Assembly: GCF_004340205.1 (NCBI RefSeq)
Contig: NZ_SLWB01000010.1
Span: forward strand, 62,001 to 126,000
DNA: 64,000 nucleotides
DNA from: Acetobacteroides hydrogenigenes
GTDB taxonomy: Bacteria > Bacteroidota > Bacteroidia > Bacteroidales > ZOR0009
Reading direction: 5' to 3'
Made by a program: the position numbers and the translations under genes. The notes beneath the pieces are model-generated. The model saw only the letters and a program-made list of their open reading frames with translations, was not told the origin of the DNA and ran no database searches. Positions 1 through 9,410 of the stretch are shown here, one piece after another. Each line of letters starts with the position of its first letter. Position 1 is the first letter of the stretch.

Positions 1-956
1 CGCTTAACACCCCGGTAGCCTCCGTTGCTGTTGAAGAAGTATGGATCGTTGCCACCCTCAACGTGAGGACCATTATCGGAGGCAAACATGATTACCGTAT
101 TCTCGTCGATTCCTTGGGCTTTAAGCAGCGATTTAAGTTCGCCAACTTGTCCGTCTAGCCAGGTTACCATGGCTGCGTATGCGGCATGGGGATAATCCTG
201 TTTGCCGTAGTGCTGCCCTGGGAATGGCTTTTCGGGGTACTTTCCAATGAAATCCTTCAAGTATTTTTCGGGAAGAACCATCTCGGCATGAGGTACCGTT
301 ACCGCAAGGTATAGGAAGAACGGATTTTTCGAGTTCGACTTGATGAACGATTTGGCATGGTTCATAATTTCTTCCTGCGACCAGGTTTTTCTGGCCATTC
401 CCTTGTTCTCGGGATATTCTACCTTTTTATTATTTTCCCAAAGATGCTCCGGGAATGCAAAGTGCGCCTGATACTGGCAGTTGTAGCCAAAGAAGTAGTC
501 GAAGCCCATATGGTTTGGATCCGATTCCGATCCTGGATAGCCGAGTCCCCATTTACCTGTTAAACCTGTTTTGTATCCGGCATCTTTTAGCAGCTTCGCA
601 ATAGTGATGGTACTTGCCGGCATTGGCTGTTGTCCTTCCGGATCGATCTCCTTGTTTCCTCTTATGGCAGCATGTCCGGTATGCATCCCTGTTAGCAGCG
701 CACAGCGCGATGGTGCACTTACGCTACTCCCCGTATAGTGATTTGTGAAGCGTACGCCGCTAGAGGCTAATGCGTCGAGATTTGGAGTCGTGTATTTTTG
801 CTGTCCGTAGCACGACAGGTCGCCGTACCCCATGTCGTCGGCAAGGATGAAGATGATGTTCGGCTTTTGCACCTTTGCCTTCTTTTCCCCCTTTGCGGCA
901 AACGAGGGAACGGTACTAAGTAAAAGTCCTGCAGCCAGCAGCTCTTTGTTACTCAT
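1..956 (-). CDS. Arylsulfatase, Ser-type, 3' end cut by window edge
   Basis: Hydrolyses sulfate esters, probably on glycans, in the periplasm. The visible 318 residues start at the ATG at 954-956 and have a weak signal-like N-terminus (to about residue 21), the alkaline-phosphatase-superfamily metal motif LADDMGYGD near residue 40, and S-A-P-S-R with Ser80 at the formylglycine position. The site is therefore of the Ser type and needs an anaerobic sulfatase-maturating enzyme, which is not in this window. A later SDNGPH segment supplies further metal ligands. The C-terminal part lies beyond position 1. It is the last visible gene of a same-strand run (5821 to 1) with a 46-base gap to the hexosaminidase, so it is likely co-transcribed. 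The substrate cannot be read from the sequence. Confidence 0.93.
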   Translation of the reverse strand, partial: MSNKELLAAGLLLSTVPSFAAKGEKKAKVQKPNIIFILADDMGYGDLSCYGQQKYTTPNLDALASSGVRFTNHYTGSSVSAPSRCALLTGMHTGHAAIRGNKEIDPEGQQPMPASTITIAKLLKDAGYKTGLTGKWGLGYPGSESDPNHMGFDYFFGYNCQYQAHFAFPEHLWENNKKVEYPENKGMARKTWSQEEIMNHAKSFIKSNSKNPFFLYLAVTVPHAEMVLPEKYLKDFIGKYPEKPFPGQHYGKQDYPHAAYAAMVTWLDGQVGELKSLLKAQGIDENTVIMFASDNGPHVEGGNDPYFFNSNGGYRGVK

Positions 957-1002
957 GGTTGACTTCTGTTTAGTGTTGTAACTATTGTGATTTAAAGCGT
1001 GG

Positions 1003-3036
1003 CTAGTTTTCTTTAGTTGTAAACCTTAATCCATCCATGTTTAGCGGGGCAAACGTAAACGACCATCGTTGTGCTTGGTAGGATTTGGGCACTTTTATGA
1101 GTACCACGTTTTTGCCCTTTTGGAGATGTACCTTTGTAGGCTTTCTCGACCAGTAGAATTCCTCGTCTTCGTAGGGCATTTCCTCTTCAGGCTGGGCCCA
1201 TGTTGGTCGAAGTATTCTGTATTGGCCAGGCTTACTCCAAACAGGAGGAGTAAGTCGTGAGCCATTAATCCACACATCACCTCCGTTGGCATCCCAGCTA
1301 CCTTGCTGGGGAATTCCTGCATATTGCCTGTTCGAACGAGCTGGGGTTTCGAATCCTATCCAGCAATCAACAGTTTTGCTTTTATCCGAATAGATATAGG
1401 CGTAAGCATAGGCAACCAGCGAATCCTTTCCTTCAACCTTGTAGGCTCTTTTTAGTGCTTCCATGTCAATAGTACCACCTGAATACGAAACCCAGCGTAG
1501 GCTATCGGGTAAGCTTGCTAGTGCTTTGGTTGTCGATTTGGCAGTATGCTCTTCTTTCGATTTAAAAGGAATTGATACATTCCATTGGATAGTCGAGTTT
1601 GCAGTCCAAGGGAAAGGTTCTGACGCGAGAATACCCGTTTTGTGTACGTCCATGCGTTTCTCAAAATCTTCAAGATTATTCCTCATCTCGATATTCGACA
1701 GCTCGAGCAGGTTAGGATTTTTTACGAATGGAAGTTCTCCTCCATGCCAGTACCTCTCGGCAAATGCTAGAGTTGCAGGCCAAACCGGATTGTGCCTAAA
1801 TATATTTTTCTTGTCGGCCACTTTTACATCGGGCCAGCAGCAAAGAATTCCCCCTAATGCAAGGCTATCGCCTTTTACTTTGCCGCAGGCCTTGTTCAGT
1901 ATAATTCTGTTGACTAAAATGAGTGGATCGTATCCGTTAACGTAGCCTATCGATGAGTCGAAGAGTGGTGAGCTTAGGTTGACATCGTTCTGCTTATCCT
2001 CGCTTGTAAATGCGGCATCCTTCCAAATTTGGTTGATGGTTGCAGGCGACGCTTTCAATCCTGGATTCCAAACAACCGCCTTCCTTCCCGATTGGTAGAC
2101 TAGATCTTCCATTTTGGCCATAAATTCTTTGGGATTGTCAATGTGAACCTCGTCGGAGCCTAAGTGGATATATGGGCAATCAGATGCAGGAATTTCTGAA
2201 AAGAACTCCTTAAAGCACTTCTCAAGAACCTCTATTCCTTGTGGCGACGCCATGGTAAAGCCAAAGGCTGTTTTAAAGTATGCGCTGTGTCCCGGAACGT
2301 CAATTTCGGGGATTACCAAGATGTTTCGTTCCTTTGCATAGGCGATGAGGTCACGAATCTGATCGTAGGTATAAAAAGTTCCTTGGTCGCGCCCTTTACG
2401 TTGGTAGGTTGGGTCGTTTAGTATAGGATAGGCCTTACACTCAATTCTCCAACCCGGATGATCGGTTAGGTGCCAGTGGAATACGTTCAACTTGTATAGA
2501 GCAAAGATGTCAAGCTGTCGTTTTAGGTCTTCGATGGTTTGAAAGTTTCTTCCAACATCGTGCATAAAACCCCTAAACATAAAGTTAGGCGAATCTTCGA
2601 TCGCAACCTGAGGAAGGGTGTACGCCTTACCTTTTTTCTCCATTAGCTGCATTAGTGTTTGGAATGCGTAGAAGCAACCCCCATTGTCGCTATAGGTTAT
2701 GCTTGCTTTATTACCTTCAATATTAAGTTTATAGCCCTCTTTAGGGATGCTTGTCTCTTTGAGAAGGGAAACAGTAATGTAGCCTTTCTGAGGAGCATTG
2801 GTAGAGATTTGCAGTGCTGGAACAAACCTGTTCAATTGGGCAATAGCACCAGATAGGTTTGTTGAATGGTCTTCGTCAGCAAGGATAACCAGCGTCTTAA
2901 AAGAAACTTTTTCCGCTTTTAGCTGCTCTACCTTTTGAGGGTAGGGGATAAGTGGAAGCTTTGCATTGTTCCCTCTAGATGTAGCCGTAAAGACTACCAT
3001 TGCGGAAAGCAATGCAATTCTGGTGATTCTTTTCAT
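1003..3036 (-). CDS. Beta-N-acetylhexosaminidase, GH20
   Basis: Removes terminal beta-linked GlcNAc or GalNAc from glycans, probably in the periplasm or outer membrane. The 677-aa protein has a signal peptide (about 1-22), a GH20b-type N-terminal alpha/beta domain (about 28-150) and the catalytic barrel from about residue 153. The barrel contains HWHLTDHPGWRIE, PEIDVPGH and H-L-G-S-D-E (about 291-296), whose Asp-Glu pair is the substrate-assisted catalytic pair of the family. The last 140 residues look like a beta-sandwich with several Trp residues and may bind carbohydrate; that is inference. It lies 10 bases downstream of the SGNH esterase gene and 46 bases upstream of the sulfatase, so one mRNA is likely. 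Confidence 0.95.
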   Translation of the reverse strand: MKRITRIALLSAMVVFTATSRGNNAKLPLIPYPQKVEQLKAEKVSFKTLVILADEDHSTNLSGAIAQLNRFVPALQISTNAPQKGYITVSLLKETSIPKEGYKLNIEGNKASITYSDNGGCFYAFQTLMQLMEKKGKAYTLPQVAIEDSPNFMFRGFMHDVGRNFQTIEDLKRQLDIFALYKLNVFHWHLTDHPGWRIECKAYPILNDPTYQRKGRDQGTFYTYDQIRDLIAYAKERNILVIPEIDVPGHSAYFKTAFGFTMASPQGIEVLEKCFKEFFSEIPASDCPYIHLGSDEVHIDNPKEFMAKMEDLVYQSGRKAVVWNPGLKASPATINQIWKDAAFTSEDKQNDVNLSSPLFDSSIGYVNGYDPLILVNRIILNKACGKVKGDSLALGGILCCWPDVKVADKKNIFRHNPVWPATLAFAERYWHGGELPFVKNPNLLELSNIEMRNNLEDFEKRMDVHKTGILASEPFPWTANSTIQWNVSIPFKSKEEHTAKSTTKALASLPDSLRWVSYSGGTIDMEALKRAYKVEGKDSLVAYAYAYIYSDKSKTVDCWIGFETPARSNRQYAGIPQQGSWDANGGDVWINGSRLTPPVWSKPGQYRILRPTWAQPEEEMPYEDEEFYWSRKPTKVHLQKGKNVVLIKVPKSYQAQRWSFTFAPLNMDGLRFTTKEN

Positions 3037-3046
3037 GGGCGATAAG

Positions 3047-3709
3047 CTATTTTAAATGGTGTTTAATAAGGCTGCTCCATAGTAGGTATCCATCACCCAA
3101 AAGATGAAGGCCGTCGTTGGTATACTTAGGGTTCATCAATTCGGAGTCGGATTGCTTGAAAGAGCTGTATAGATCGATAAACGTGTATCCTTTTTCTTCG
3201 CAAATAGTCTTGATTAAGGCATTTAAAGCAATAATTTCTTTGCCTTTGCTTACATGGCCATCAAACATTTTAAACGAAGCGTTAACTGGCAGTACGCTTT
3301 GGAGGTACACCTTGGTACGTGGCGACCTGACTTTTAGTGCATCTGTAATTTTTTCGATGTTCTTGGCGATGGTGTCGGGCGACATGCCCTTGGCTAAATC
3401 GTTTATCCCAATCATTATAAATATTTTCTTGGGAGTTAGGCGTGCTGCAACGTCGATTCTTGCCAGCACACCTTCGGTGCCATCGCCGCTAATTCCAAAA
3501 TTCAGAATTGAAGAATTGTTGAAAAGCGTACACCATTCGCCTCCATCAGTTATCGAATCTCCGATAAAAATTACTCCGTTGTTTTTAGTTGTCATCTTCT
3601 CGAAAAGTGTGGCTCGTTGATAGTAGTAGGTTGAAAACTTTCGAGTTTGAGCCTTCGTTGCTCCTAGGCAAAGGGTTAGCGCTAGTAGTAGAATTATACT
3701 CTTCTTCAT
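3047..3709 (-). CDS. SGNH/GDSL-family esterase, secreted
   Basis: Probable carbohydrate or lipid O-acyl esterase. The 220-aa protein has a clean signal peptide (1-20) and the four SGNH blocks: G-D-S-I-T-D-G-G (catalytic Ser about 52), a Gly-rich GISGDGTEG block, G-I-N-D (about 101-104) and D-G-L-H (Asp about 200, His about 203). This pattern resembles PAF-acetylhydrolase-like and sialate-O-acetylesterase-like GDSL proteins of Bacteroidota. It sits between the larger esterase fusion and the hexosaminidase. A role in de-O-acetylating the glycan on which the neighbouring enzymes act is inferred from context. The exact substrate is unknown. Confidence 0.88.
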   Translation of the reverse strand: MKKSIILLLALTLCLGATKAQTRKFSTYYYQRATLFEKMTTKNNGVIFIGDSITDGGEWCTLFNNSSILNFGISGDGTEGVLARIDVAARLTPKKIFIMIGINDLAKGMSPDTIAKNIEKITDALKVRSPRTKVYLQSVLPVNASFKMFDGHVSKGKEIIALNALIKTICEEKGYTFIDLYSSFKQSDSELMNPKYTNDGLHLLGDGYLLWSSLIKHHLK

Positions 3710-3763
3710 GGATTGTTGTTGTAAAATGAGGGTGTGTAAAAGCTTCGTTGTCTTTTTTGTTTT

Positions 3764-5821
3764 CTAGTACTCTGTAGTAAACGAGGATGCTGGAAGATTT
3801 GCCGAATTTACCAAGTTTGCTCGGGAGTATGGTTTCCACCCATACCTCACGTACATTGGCTTTAGAACCAGGCTAGAGCGAAGCGATAGCTTGTCTCCTT
3901 TTAATACGGCTTTTGCAGGGTAAAATAGTCTGTCTTCTCCTGCTATTTCAAATTCTCTTAGTTCTTTGCCATCCGAACTTCTAAGCCCTTTGGCATTGTC
4001 AAACGAAATCAATGCTTCACTTCCCTTGTATTCTACGCTTTTGAATAGCGGGCTAAGCAAGGTTCCCTTTTGGCCGTAGCATTCAGACAAAGCCCAAAGG
4101 GCTAATCGCTCTCCTACTTCCTTTTTTCGTGTAGGATGAACATCGGTGGAATCGCCCAAATCGCTGCATACGACCATGCCTAGGCGTGGTCGAGCAGAGA
4201 GCAATCTTCGTTGTTCATCACGAAACATAGGCCAAGACGGTCTGTTTAGGCTCGATAGCTGAACGTAGCCAATTGGGAGTTCTTCTTTCCATCGGCTTCT
4301 CCAGCAATCAACCCATTCGGTGAATAGCGCGTTAAAAGCTTCCTTGTTGTGGGCATTCGATTCGCCCTGATACCAAATTACTCCTCGCATGGCCATAGGA
4401 ATAATTGGTTCGATGCCTGCTTCAAATAGGTAGGATGGATGGTAGGGATGTCGTTGTAGGGGATTGGATGCAGAAGCGATATTTTGTTTGCATCGTTCGC
4501 GAACCCATGGCTGAACCAAATCGTTATTGTCCCAATTGTTGAATATGTCTACAACTTTGGGACTGTGCTCCAGTTCATAACGTCCAATCCACGATTCGAT
4601 AGGAGAGCCTCCAACTGCATTTAGAACTAAGCCTACAGGAACTCCCAACTTTTTTGATAGTGATTGTCCAAAATAGTACGCTACAGCCGAGAATTCTTTT
4701 GCTGATTGTGGAGTCGAAATCTCCCACATACCGGCAAAGTACTTTAGTTCGTTAACCATACGAAGGGTGGTGTCGTTCCATGCTGCTGCGTTTGTCTCGG
4801 CAACAGGACGGAAGTTCAACAGCCTAACATTGGCGTTGGAGGCATTTTCGATGTCATTTGCTGCTCCGTATGCCGATTTAAGAGGAAATTGCATGTTGGA
4901 TTGTCCAGAGCATAGCCAAACTTCTCCGATAAAAATGTCTTTTAAAACTGCTGTTTGTTCTTTTGCAGTAACTGTCATGCTGTACGGGCCTCCTGCTTTT
5001 TGTTTAGGAAGCGTTACCATCCAGTCGCCAGAAGGCGAAGCAATGCTCTGTACTGTCATCCCCATAAACGAAACAACCACGGTATCACCTGCGTTGGCCT
5101 TGCCCCAAATTGACAATGGTTTTTCTCTTTGAAGAACCATGTGGTCGGAAAATGGAGCGGCTAAGCGTAATCCATCCCAATCTTTAGAGAGATGGGCGTA
5201 AACTGTTTTTGCAATAATTGCGGCTCCTTCGGCATTAGGATGTAGCGCATCTTTAAAAAGTTCGGGTCGATTGTGTAATGGGATATACAAATCGATTAAA
5301 GGCGAATTCGTTGCTTTGGCAACAGCCTCTATGGCATTCTGGACTTGCCAGTACCAGTCGCGCGTGCTCGATTTAAATCTAGGATGCCAGCTGAAAATAG
5401 GGGAGACCTTGCATATCCATACGTCTACCGTGGGATTTGCTTGCCTAAAAGAATCGATAAGCTTATGGTAATCTGGTATGAAATTGTACATGTAGTTAGG
5501 CCAGTTTCTTGGATCTGTATCGTTTAAGCCAAGGCTGATAATTACCACGTCAGGCTTATAGGCTAGAGCCTCCTTGTAGAAATCTTGTATGATATATGGT
5601 CTATGCCCTTTTTCTAGCAAGGTTGCTCCGCTAACTCCGAAATTTTTCACCTCATAGGAGTCTCCCAACATCTTTCCTAGCTGGTATGGATAGCATTCGG
5701 TTTCGCGATTGGGAAGTAGGTATCCCCAAGTTACGCTATTTCCAACACAGGCAACCTTTACTTTTTGTGCAAAGCTGTTGAGCGAGATAAAAAGGGAAAA
5801 GAGAAAGAGTAAGCGATACAT
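3764..5821 (-). CDS. Two-domain esterase: SGNH hydrolase fused to sialate O-acetylesterase
   Basis: A 685-aa secreted protein (signal peptide 1-18) with two esterase domains. Residues about 20-220 are an SGNH hydrolase with VGNSVTWG (Ser about 29), LGLND (about 97-101) and D-A-L-H-P (about 192-196). Residues about 225-685 are a sialate O-acetylesterase (SASA) domain with L-C-S-G-Q-S-N-M (nucleophile Ser about 308), WYQGESNA (about 483-490) and D-V-H-P (about 560-563). Both active sites look complete. The family removes O-acetyl groups from sialic acid or other acetylated sugars. It is the first gene of the minus-strand cluster with sulfatase and hexosaminidase, so it probably unmasks acetylated glycans for them. 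Confidence 0.92.
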   Translation of the reverse strand: MYRLLFLFSLFISLNSFAQKVKVACVGNSVTWGYLLPNRETECYPYQLGKMLGDSYEVKNFGVSGATLLEKGHRPYIIQDFYKEALAYKPDVVIISLGLNDTDPRNWPNYMYNFIPDYHKLIDSFRQANPTVDVWICKVSPIFSWHPRFKSSTRDWYWQVQNAIEAVAKATNSPLIDLYIPLHNRPELFKDALHPNAEGAAIIAKTVYAHLSKDWDGLRLAAPFSDHMVLQREKPLSIWGKANAGDTVVVSFMGMTVQSIASPSGDWMVTLPKQKAGGPYSMTVTAKEQTAVLKDIFIGEVWLCSGQSNMQFPLKSAYGAANDIENASNANVRLLNFRPVAETNAAAWNDTTLRMVNELKYFAGMWEISTPQSAKEFSAVAYYFGQSLSKKLGVPVGLVLNAVGGSPIESWIGRYELEHSPKVVDIFNNWDNNDLVQPWVRERCKQNIASASNPLQRHPYHPSYLFEAGIEPIIPMAMRGVIWYQGESNAHNKEAFNALFTEWVDCWRSRWKEELPIGYVQLSSLNRPSWPMFRDEQRRLLSARPRLGMVVCSDLGDSTDVHPTRKKEVGERLALWALSECYGQKGTLLSPLFKSVEYKGSEALISFDNAKGLRSSDGKELREFEIAGEDRLFYPAKAVLKGDKLSLRSSLVLKPMYVRYGWKPYSRANLVNSANLPASSFTTEY

Positions 5822-6240
5822 AGTATTGTGAACTTTAGAGGTTGTTTCAAATTCCTAACATGTGAACTTAACCTTAGTTAAGCGACAATTTGAAAAAATA
5901 GAACTTTCGTCAAATTGCAGATGATCTTTTCGGTAATTGAGTATTGAACGAACTAGAATGTGCAATTAGAACATTGCCAAATTACATAATAAATAAAAAG
6001 GAAATAGATTTTAAAGTGTTGAATTTTAAGAAGGTAATGTTGTTGATTTGGTAAGATATTGAAATTAAATAGGATATATCAGAGAGGCTCTATTGTTAAA
6101 AATGTGCTTTTTTATACATTTGCCCTTAATTGTGGCTGAAAGAATGTGGTTTTGTTTTTTTTTATGATGTTGATATATAGGCGTATATTGTACAAAAGGG
6201 AAGGTTGTTAGTTGTGGTGTAAGAACTTTACTTTTTGATA
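5822..6240. other. AT-rich intergenic region without a gene
   Basis: No open frame of interest lies between the esterase fusion and the fucose permease terminator. It must hold the minus-strand promoter of the glycan cluster, but no convincing match was found there. On the plus strand a good promoter-like pair occurs at 6092-6122 (listed separately). Confidence 0.6.
6092..6122 (+). promoter_or_regulatory. Putative Bacteroidota-type promoter with no gene downstream
   Basis: ATTG at 6092-6095, a 19-base spacer, then TACATTTG at 6115-6122, which matches TAnnTTTG. Transcription would begin near 6129 and run into the hairpin at 6242-6276. No coding frame follows, so this is either a chance match in AT-rich DNA or a small RNA promoter. 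Confidence 0.35.
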
Positions 6241-6278
6241 AAAAAAGAGGACACCTGTAAAAGATATCCTCTTTTTAT
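6241..6278. terminator. Terminator of the fucose operon (stem works on both strands)
   Basis: AAAAAGAGGA (6242-6251) is the exact reverse complement of TCCTCTTTTT (6267-6276). It lies 15 bases beyond the stop of the permease gene on the minus strand, and the A-tract at 6241-6246 gives a U-run there. The T-run at 6272-6276 would also serve plus-strand transcripts. Confidence 0.8.
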
Positions 6279-6292
6279 GAATTTTTTAGTAC

Positions 6293-7555
6293 TTATTTTA
6301 GCTTATATCCCCATAAACCATATGCTGCAATTGCTGCAAAGCATACCAGTGGGATTGAAAAACCAATAGCCATCGATCCGGTAATATCGGCAATGTAGCC
6401 CATCAGCATTGGGCAGATGGCTCCACCAGCAACTCCCATAACGATGTACGAGGATGCCTTCTTGGTGTGGCGGCCAAGATCTCTAATTCCCAGCGCAAAA
6501 ATGGTTGGAAACATCACCGACATAAAGAAGTAGGTTACGAATAGGGCAACAATCGACACCCATCCTAGTGCTAGCAGCACGGTAAGCATCAAAACGGTAT
6601 TGGCAATGGCGTAGGCAGCTAAAAGAACATTAGGTTTAACGTACCTCATAATGAAGCTGCCCGACAGACGACCAATCATAAACAATCCCATTCCACCAAA
6701 CGAAAGGATAAGCGCTGCATCCTGATTTGATATTGAAGGAATCTCTTCTGTTACGTAGTTGATGAAGAAGCTGTTTACGCCGGTTTGTGCGGCAACGTAA
6801 AGAAACTGGGTTAGGATTGCCAGCTTAAAGTGACGGTACTGGAAGAGGCTCTTCTTCTCGGGAACTGTAGCTGCAGCAGCCTCTTCTGACCCATGAGCAT
6901 GAGCATGCTCGCTGATCTCAGGAAGCGGAGTTCTTATAAAGAAGATGGCAACAAGCAGCACCAAAAAGCCAACGCCCACGTAAGGGATGGCAAGCGATGA
7001 GAACTGATCGCCGCCGTCGGTGTTACCAAAGATCACCAAGCCCCCAATAAGCGGACCAACAATCCAACCTAGCCCATTAAACGACTGCGACAGGTTGATA
7101 CGCTGCGCTGCCGACTTTGAAGGGCCAAGAACAGTTGTGTAGGGGTTTGCGGCTGTCTCAAGGCAGGTTAATCCGCAGGCAATAATAAACAGGCAGATTA
7201 GGAACGAAGGGAAAGTCTGCACGTAGGTTGCTGCAGGATAGAATAGGAACGCGCCAATTGCAAAAACCAGCAGTCCAAGAATTATCCCCTTCTTATACCC
7301 AAAACGGTTCATTATTAACCCGGCAGGAATTGCCATGATAAGGTAACCTCCGTAAAGGGCAGCCTGAACCAGACCGGACTCGGCACGTGAGATTCCTAAG
7401 ATTTCCTGAAAGTGCTTGTTAAGCACATCAAGCAAGCTGTGGGCAAAGCCCCACAGGAAGAAGAGCGAGGTAACGAGAATGAACGGAACCAGATAGCTGG
7501 TTCCGTTTAATCTTACCAACGAGCTCTTCGGAGCATTCGTAGTTGGTGTATTCAT
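6293..7555 (-). CDS. fucP: L-fucose:H+ symporter, MFS
   Basis: Imports L-fucose across the inner membrane with a proton. The 420-aa protein has 12 predicted membrane segments with a soluble loop of about 25 residues rich in His, Ala and Glu between helices 6 and 7 (about residue 215). The N-terminal FILVTSLFFLWGFAHSL stretch and the LNKHFQ and YGGYLIMAIPAG blocks are typical of the FucP/glucose-galactose transporter branch. It is the last gene of the operon aldolase-kinase-isomerase-permease, 28 bases after fucI, and is followed by a terminator. Fucose specificity is inferred from the operon as well as from sequence similarity. Confidence 0.93.
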   Translation of the reverse strand: MNTPTTNAPKSSLVRLNGTSYLVPFILVTSLFFLWGFAHSLLDVLNKHFQEILGISRAESGLVQAALYGGYLIMAIPAGLIMNRFGYKKGIILGLLVFAIGAFLFYPAATYVQTFPSFLICLFIIACGLTCLETAANPYTTVLGPSKSAAQRINLSQSFNGLGWIVGPLIGGLVIFGNTDGGDQFSSLAIPYVGVGFLVLLVAIFFIRTPLPEISEHAHAHGSEEAAAATVPEKKSLFQYRHFKLAILTQFLYVAAQTGVNSFFINYVTEEIPSISNQDAALILSFGGMGLFMIGRLSGSFIMRYVKPNVLLAAYAIANTVLMLTVLLALGWVSIVALFVTYFFMSVMFPTIFALGIRDLGRHTKKASSYIVMGVAGGAICPMLMGYIADITGSMAIGFSIPLVCFAAIAAYGLWGYKLK

Positions 7556-7583
7556 TAGGTTAAGGTGTTATTCTTACAGCTTG

Positions 7584-9371
7584 CTACTTGTAGATAGGGC
7601 CAAAGGTAGAGCAGGCTCTGAAGTCTGCACCTTCGATATCCATTCCAAACGCAGCCCAAGTGCTAGGACGGAAGATCTTATCCTCGGCAACATTGTGCAT
7701 GCAAACAGGTATGCGAAGCATCGACGCTAAGGTAATCAAATCTGCGCCAATATGACCATACGAGAAAGCACCATGATTAGCACCCCAGTTAGCCATTACG
7801 CTGTACACATCCTTAAACGCACCTTCACCGGTAAGACGTGGAGCAAACCAGGTAGTTGGCCAGGTTGGATTAGTTCTTTCATCTAGTGCCTCGTTAACCT
7901 CTTTAGGAAGTTCAACGGTATAACCTTCTGCAATCTGAAGTACTGGCCCTAAGCCCTTAATGATATTTACACGCGAAAGGGTGATAGGCATGCCACCCTT
8001 CGATAGAAAGCAGGATGAGTATCCGCCACCTCTAAAGTATTCGAGATCGGCAACTGGCCAAGATGTAGCATCTAGGCACTTTTGTGCTTCTTCTTCGCTG
8101 ATTTCCCAATGAGGCTTCATTGCTGGCTTGCCCTCGATTGATTGCTCGCCGCTGCCATCGAGTGCCGATGAACCTGAGTTAATAAGGTGAATAAGTCCGT
8201 TAGATGCTAAGCCTTCAACGCTATATCCGGTTACACGCTTGATAGCATCGGGGCTCCAGTAGGTTCTTACATCCGAGAATACTTGTGCAGTATTGGTAAG
8301 AAGATGGCCAAACATCATAGCTACGCCGTTAAGCGAGTCGTTTTCGGTGGCAACAAGGAAAGCCTGACGGATACCGTTCCAGTCGAACGATGAGTTCATT
8401 ATAGCCTCCATAAAGTCACCATTAGGGAAGTGGTCGGTCCACTGACGTTGTCCCTGGAATCCGCTAAGGATTGCGTTGTGGCCAAGCGACTCCTCAACGA
8501 AGCCTAGCTCAGCAAGGCGAGGATTTCCGACCATAAGATCGCGGGCAATGAGAGTCATCTTAACAACAGTTTCCCAGTCCTTATCGAGTTCCTCGCGGCT
8601 CTTCTTGTTCTTATCCTTATTGATATCTCTGCCTTCTTTGCAGTTCTTCTTTGTCCATGCCAATGCTTTTTCGAACTCTACCTTGTCGTAGATCTCCTCC
8701 TCAATACGACGGGTAAACTCGCACATGTCGATGTACTCGTTGCGCATACCAAGGTAGGTTTGGAAGAAGTCTGCATCAACAATCGATCCGGCGATACCCA
8801 TAGATACCGATCCCATCGATAGGTACGACTTGCCCCTCATGGTTGCAACGGCAATACCCGCCTTTGCAAACTGAAGCAACTTTGCCTTTACATCTTCTGG
8901 AATTTCGTTGCTATCGGCATCCTGAACATCCTTTCCATAGATACCGAATGCAGGAAGCCCCTTTTGGCTATGACCTGCCAAAGCAGCAGCTAGGTAAACT
9001 GCACCAGGACGCTCGGTTCCGTTGAATCCCCAAATAGCCTTTGGACGATGTGGGTCCATGTCGATAGTCTCGCTACCGTAGCACCAGCAAGGGGTAACGG
9101 TAATGCTAACGCCAACGCCCATGCGCTCGAACTTTTCGGCAGCCATAGCAGCTTCAGCAACGCCTCCGATGCAGGTATCGGCAATCACGCACTCCACAGG
9201 AGTACCATCGCCATGACGAAGGTTAGCGGTAAGAAAATCGGCAGCCATTTGTGCCATTCTCATAGTTTGCTCTTCGAGCGATTCGCGAACACCTTTGCGG
9301 CGGCCGTCGATGCATGGTCTGATTCCTATTTTAGGAAGAGAGCCCTTTAGTCTTGTTGATAATGCGGTCAT
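7584..9371 (-). CDS. fucI: L-fucose isomerase
   Basis: Cytoplasmic, Mn2+-dependent conversion of L-fucose to L-fuculose. The 595-aa protein has the length and collinear motifs of Escherichia coli Fuc[22 protein letters not shown] at the start, [33 protein letters not shown] (metal-ligand Glu about 343), FSDVRTYW (metal-ligand Asp about 367) and [12 protein letters not shown] near the C-terminus. It also isomerises D-arabinose in known homologues. It sits 39 bases after the kinase gene and 28 bases before fucP. No truncation or missing motif was seen. Confidence 0.97.
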   Translation of the reverse strand: MTALSTRLKGSLPKIGIRPCIDGRRKGVRESLEEQTMRMAQMAADFLTANLRHGDGTPVECVIADTCIGGVAEAAMAAEKFERMGVGVSITVTPCWCYGSETIDMDPHRPKAIWGFNGTERPGAVYLAAALAGHSQKGLPAFGIYGKDVQDADSNEIPEDVKAKLLQFAKAGIAVATMRGKSYLSMGSVSMGIAGSIVDADFFQTYLGMRNEYIDMCEFTRRIEEEIYDKVEFEKALAWTKKNCKEGRDINKDKNKKSREELDKDWETVVKMTLIARDLMVGNPRLAELGFVEESLGHNAILSGFQGQRQWTDHFPNGDFMEAIMNSSFDWNGIRQAFLVATENDSLNGVAMMFGHLLTNTAQVFSDVRTYWSPDAIKRVTGYSVEGLASNGLIHLINSGSSALDGSGEQSIEGKPAMKPHWEISEEEAQKCLDATSWPVADLEYFRGGGYSSCFLSKGGMPITLSRVNIIKGLGPVLQIAEGYTVELPKEVNEALDERTNPTWPTTWFAPRLTGEGAFKDVYSVMANWGANHGAFSYGHIGADLITLASMLRIPVCMHNVAEDKIFRPSTWAAFGMDIEGADFRACSTFGPIYK

Positions 9372-9410
9372 CTTTGATTTCTGGTTTAGTAGGTATTAGT
9401 GCTCAAAAAA

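Noticed and set aside
1463-1945. A 160-codon plus-strand frame inside the hexosaminidase region
   Set aside because: Shadow of the GH20 gene on the other strand; no family features.
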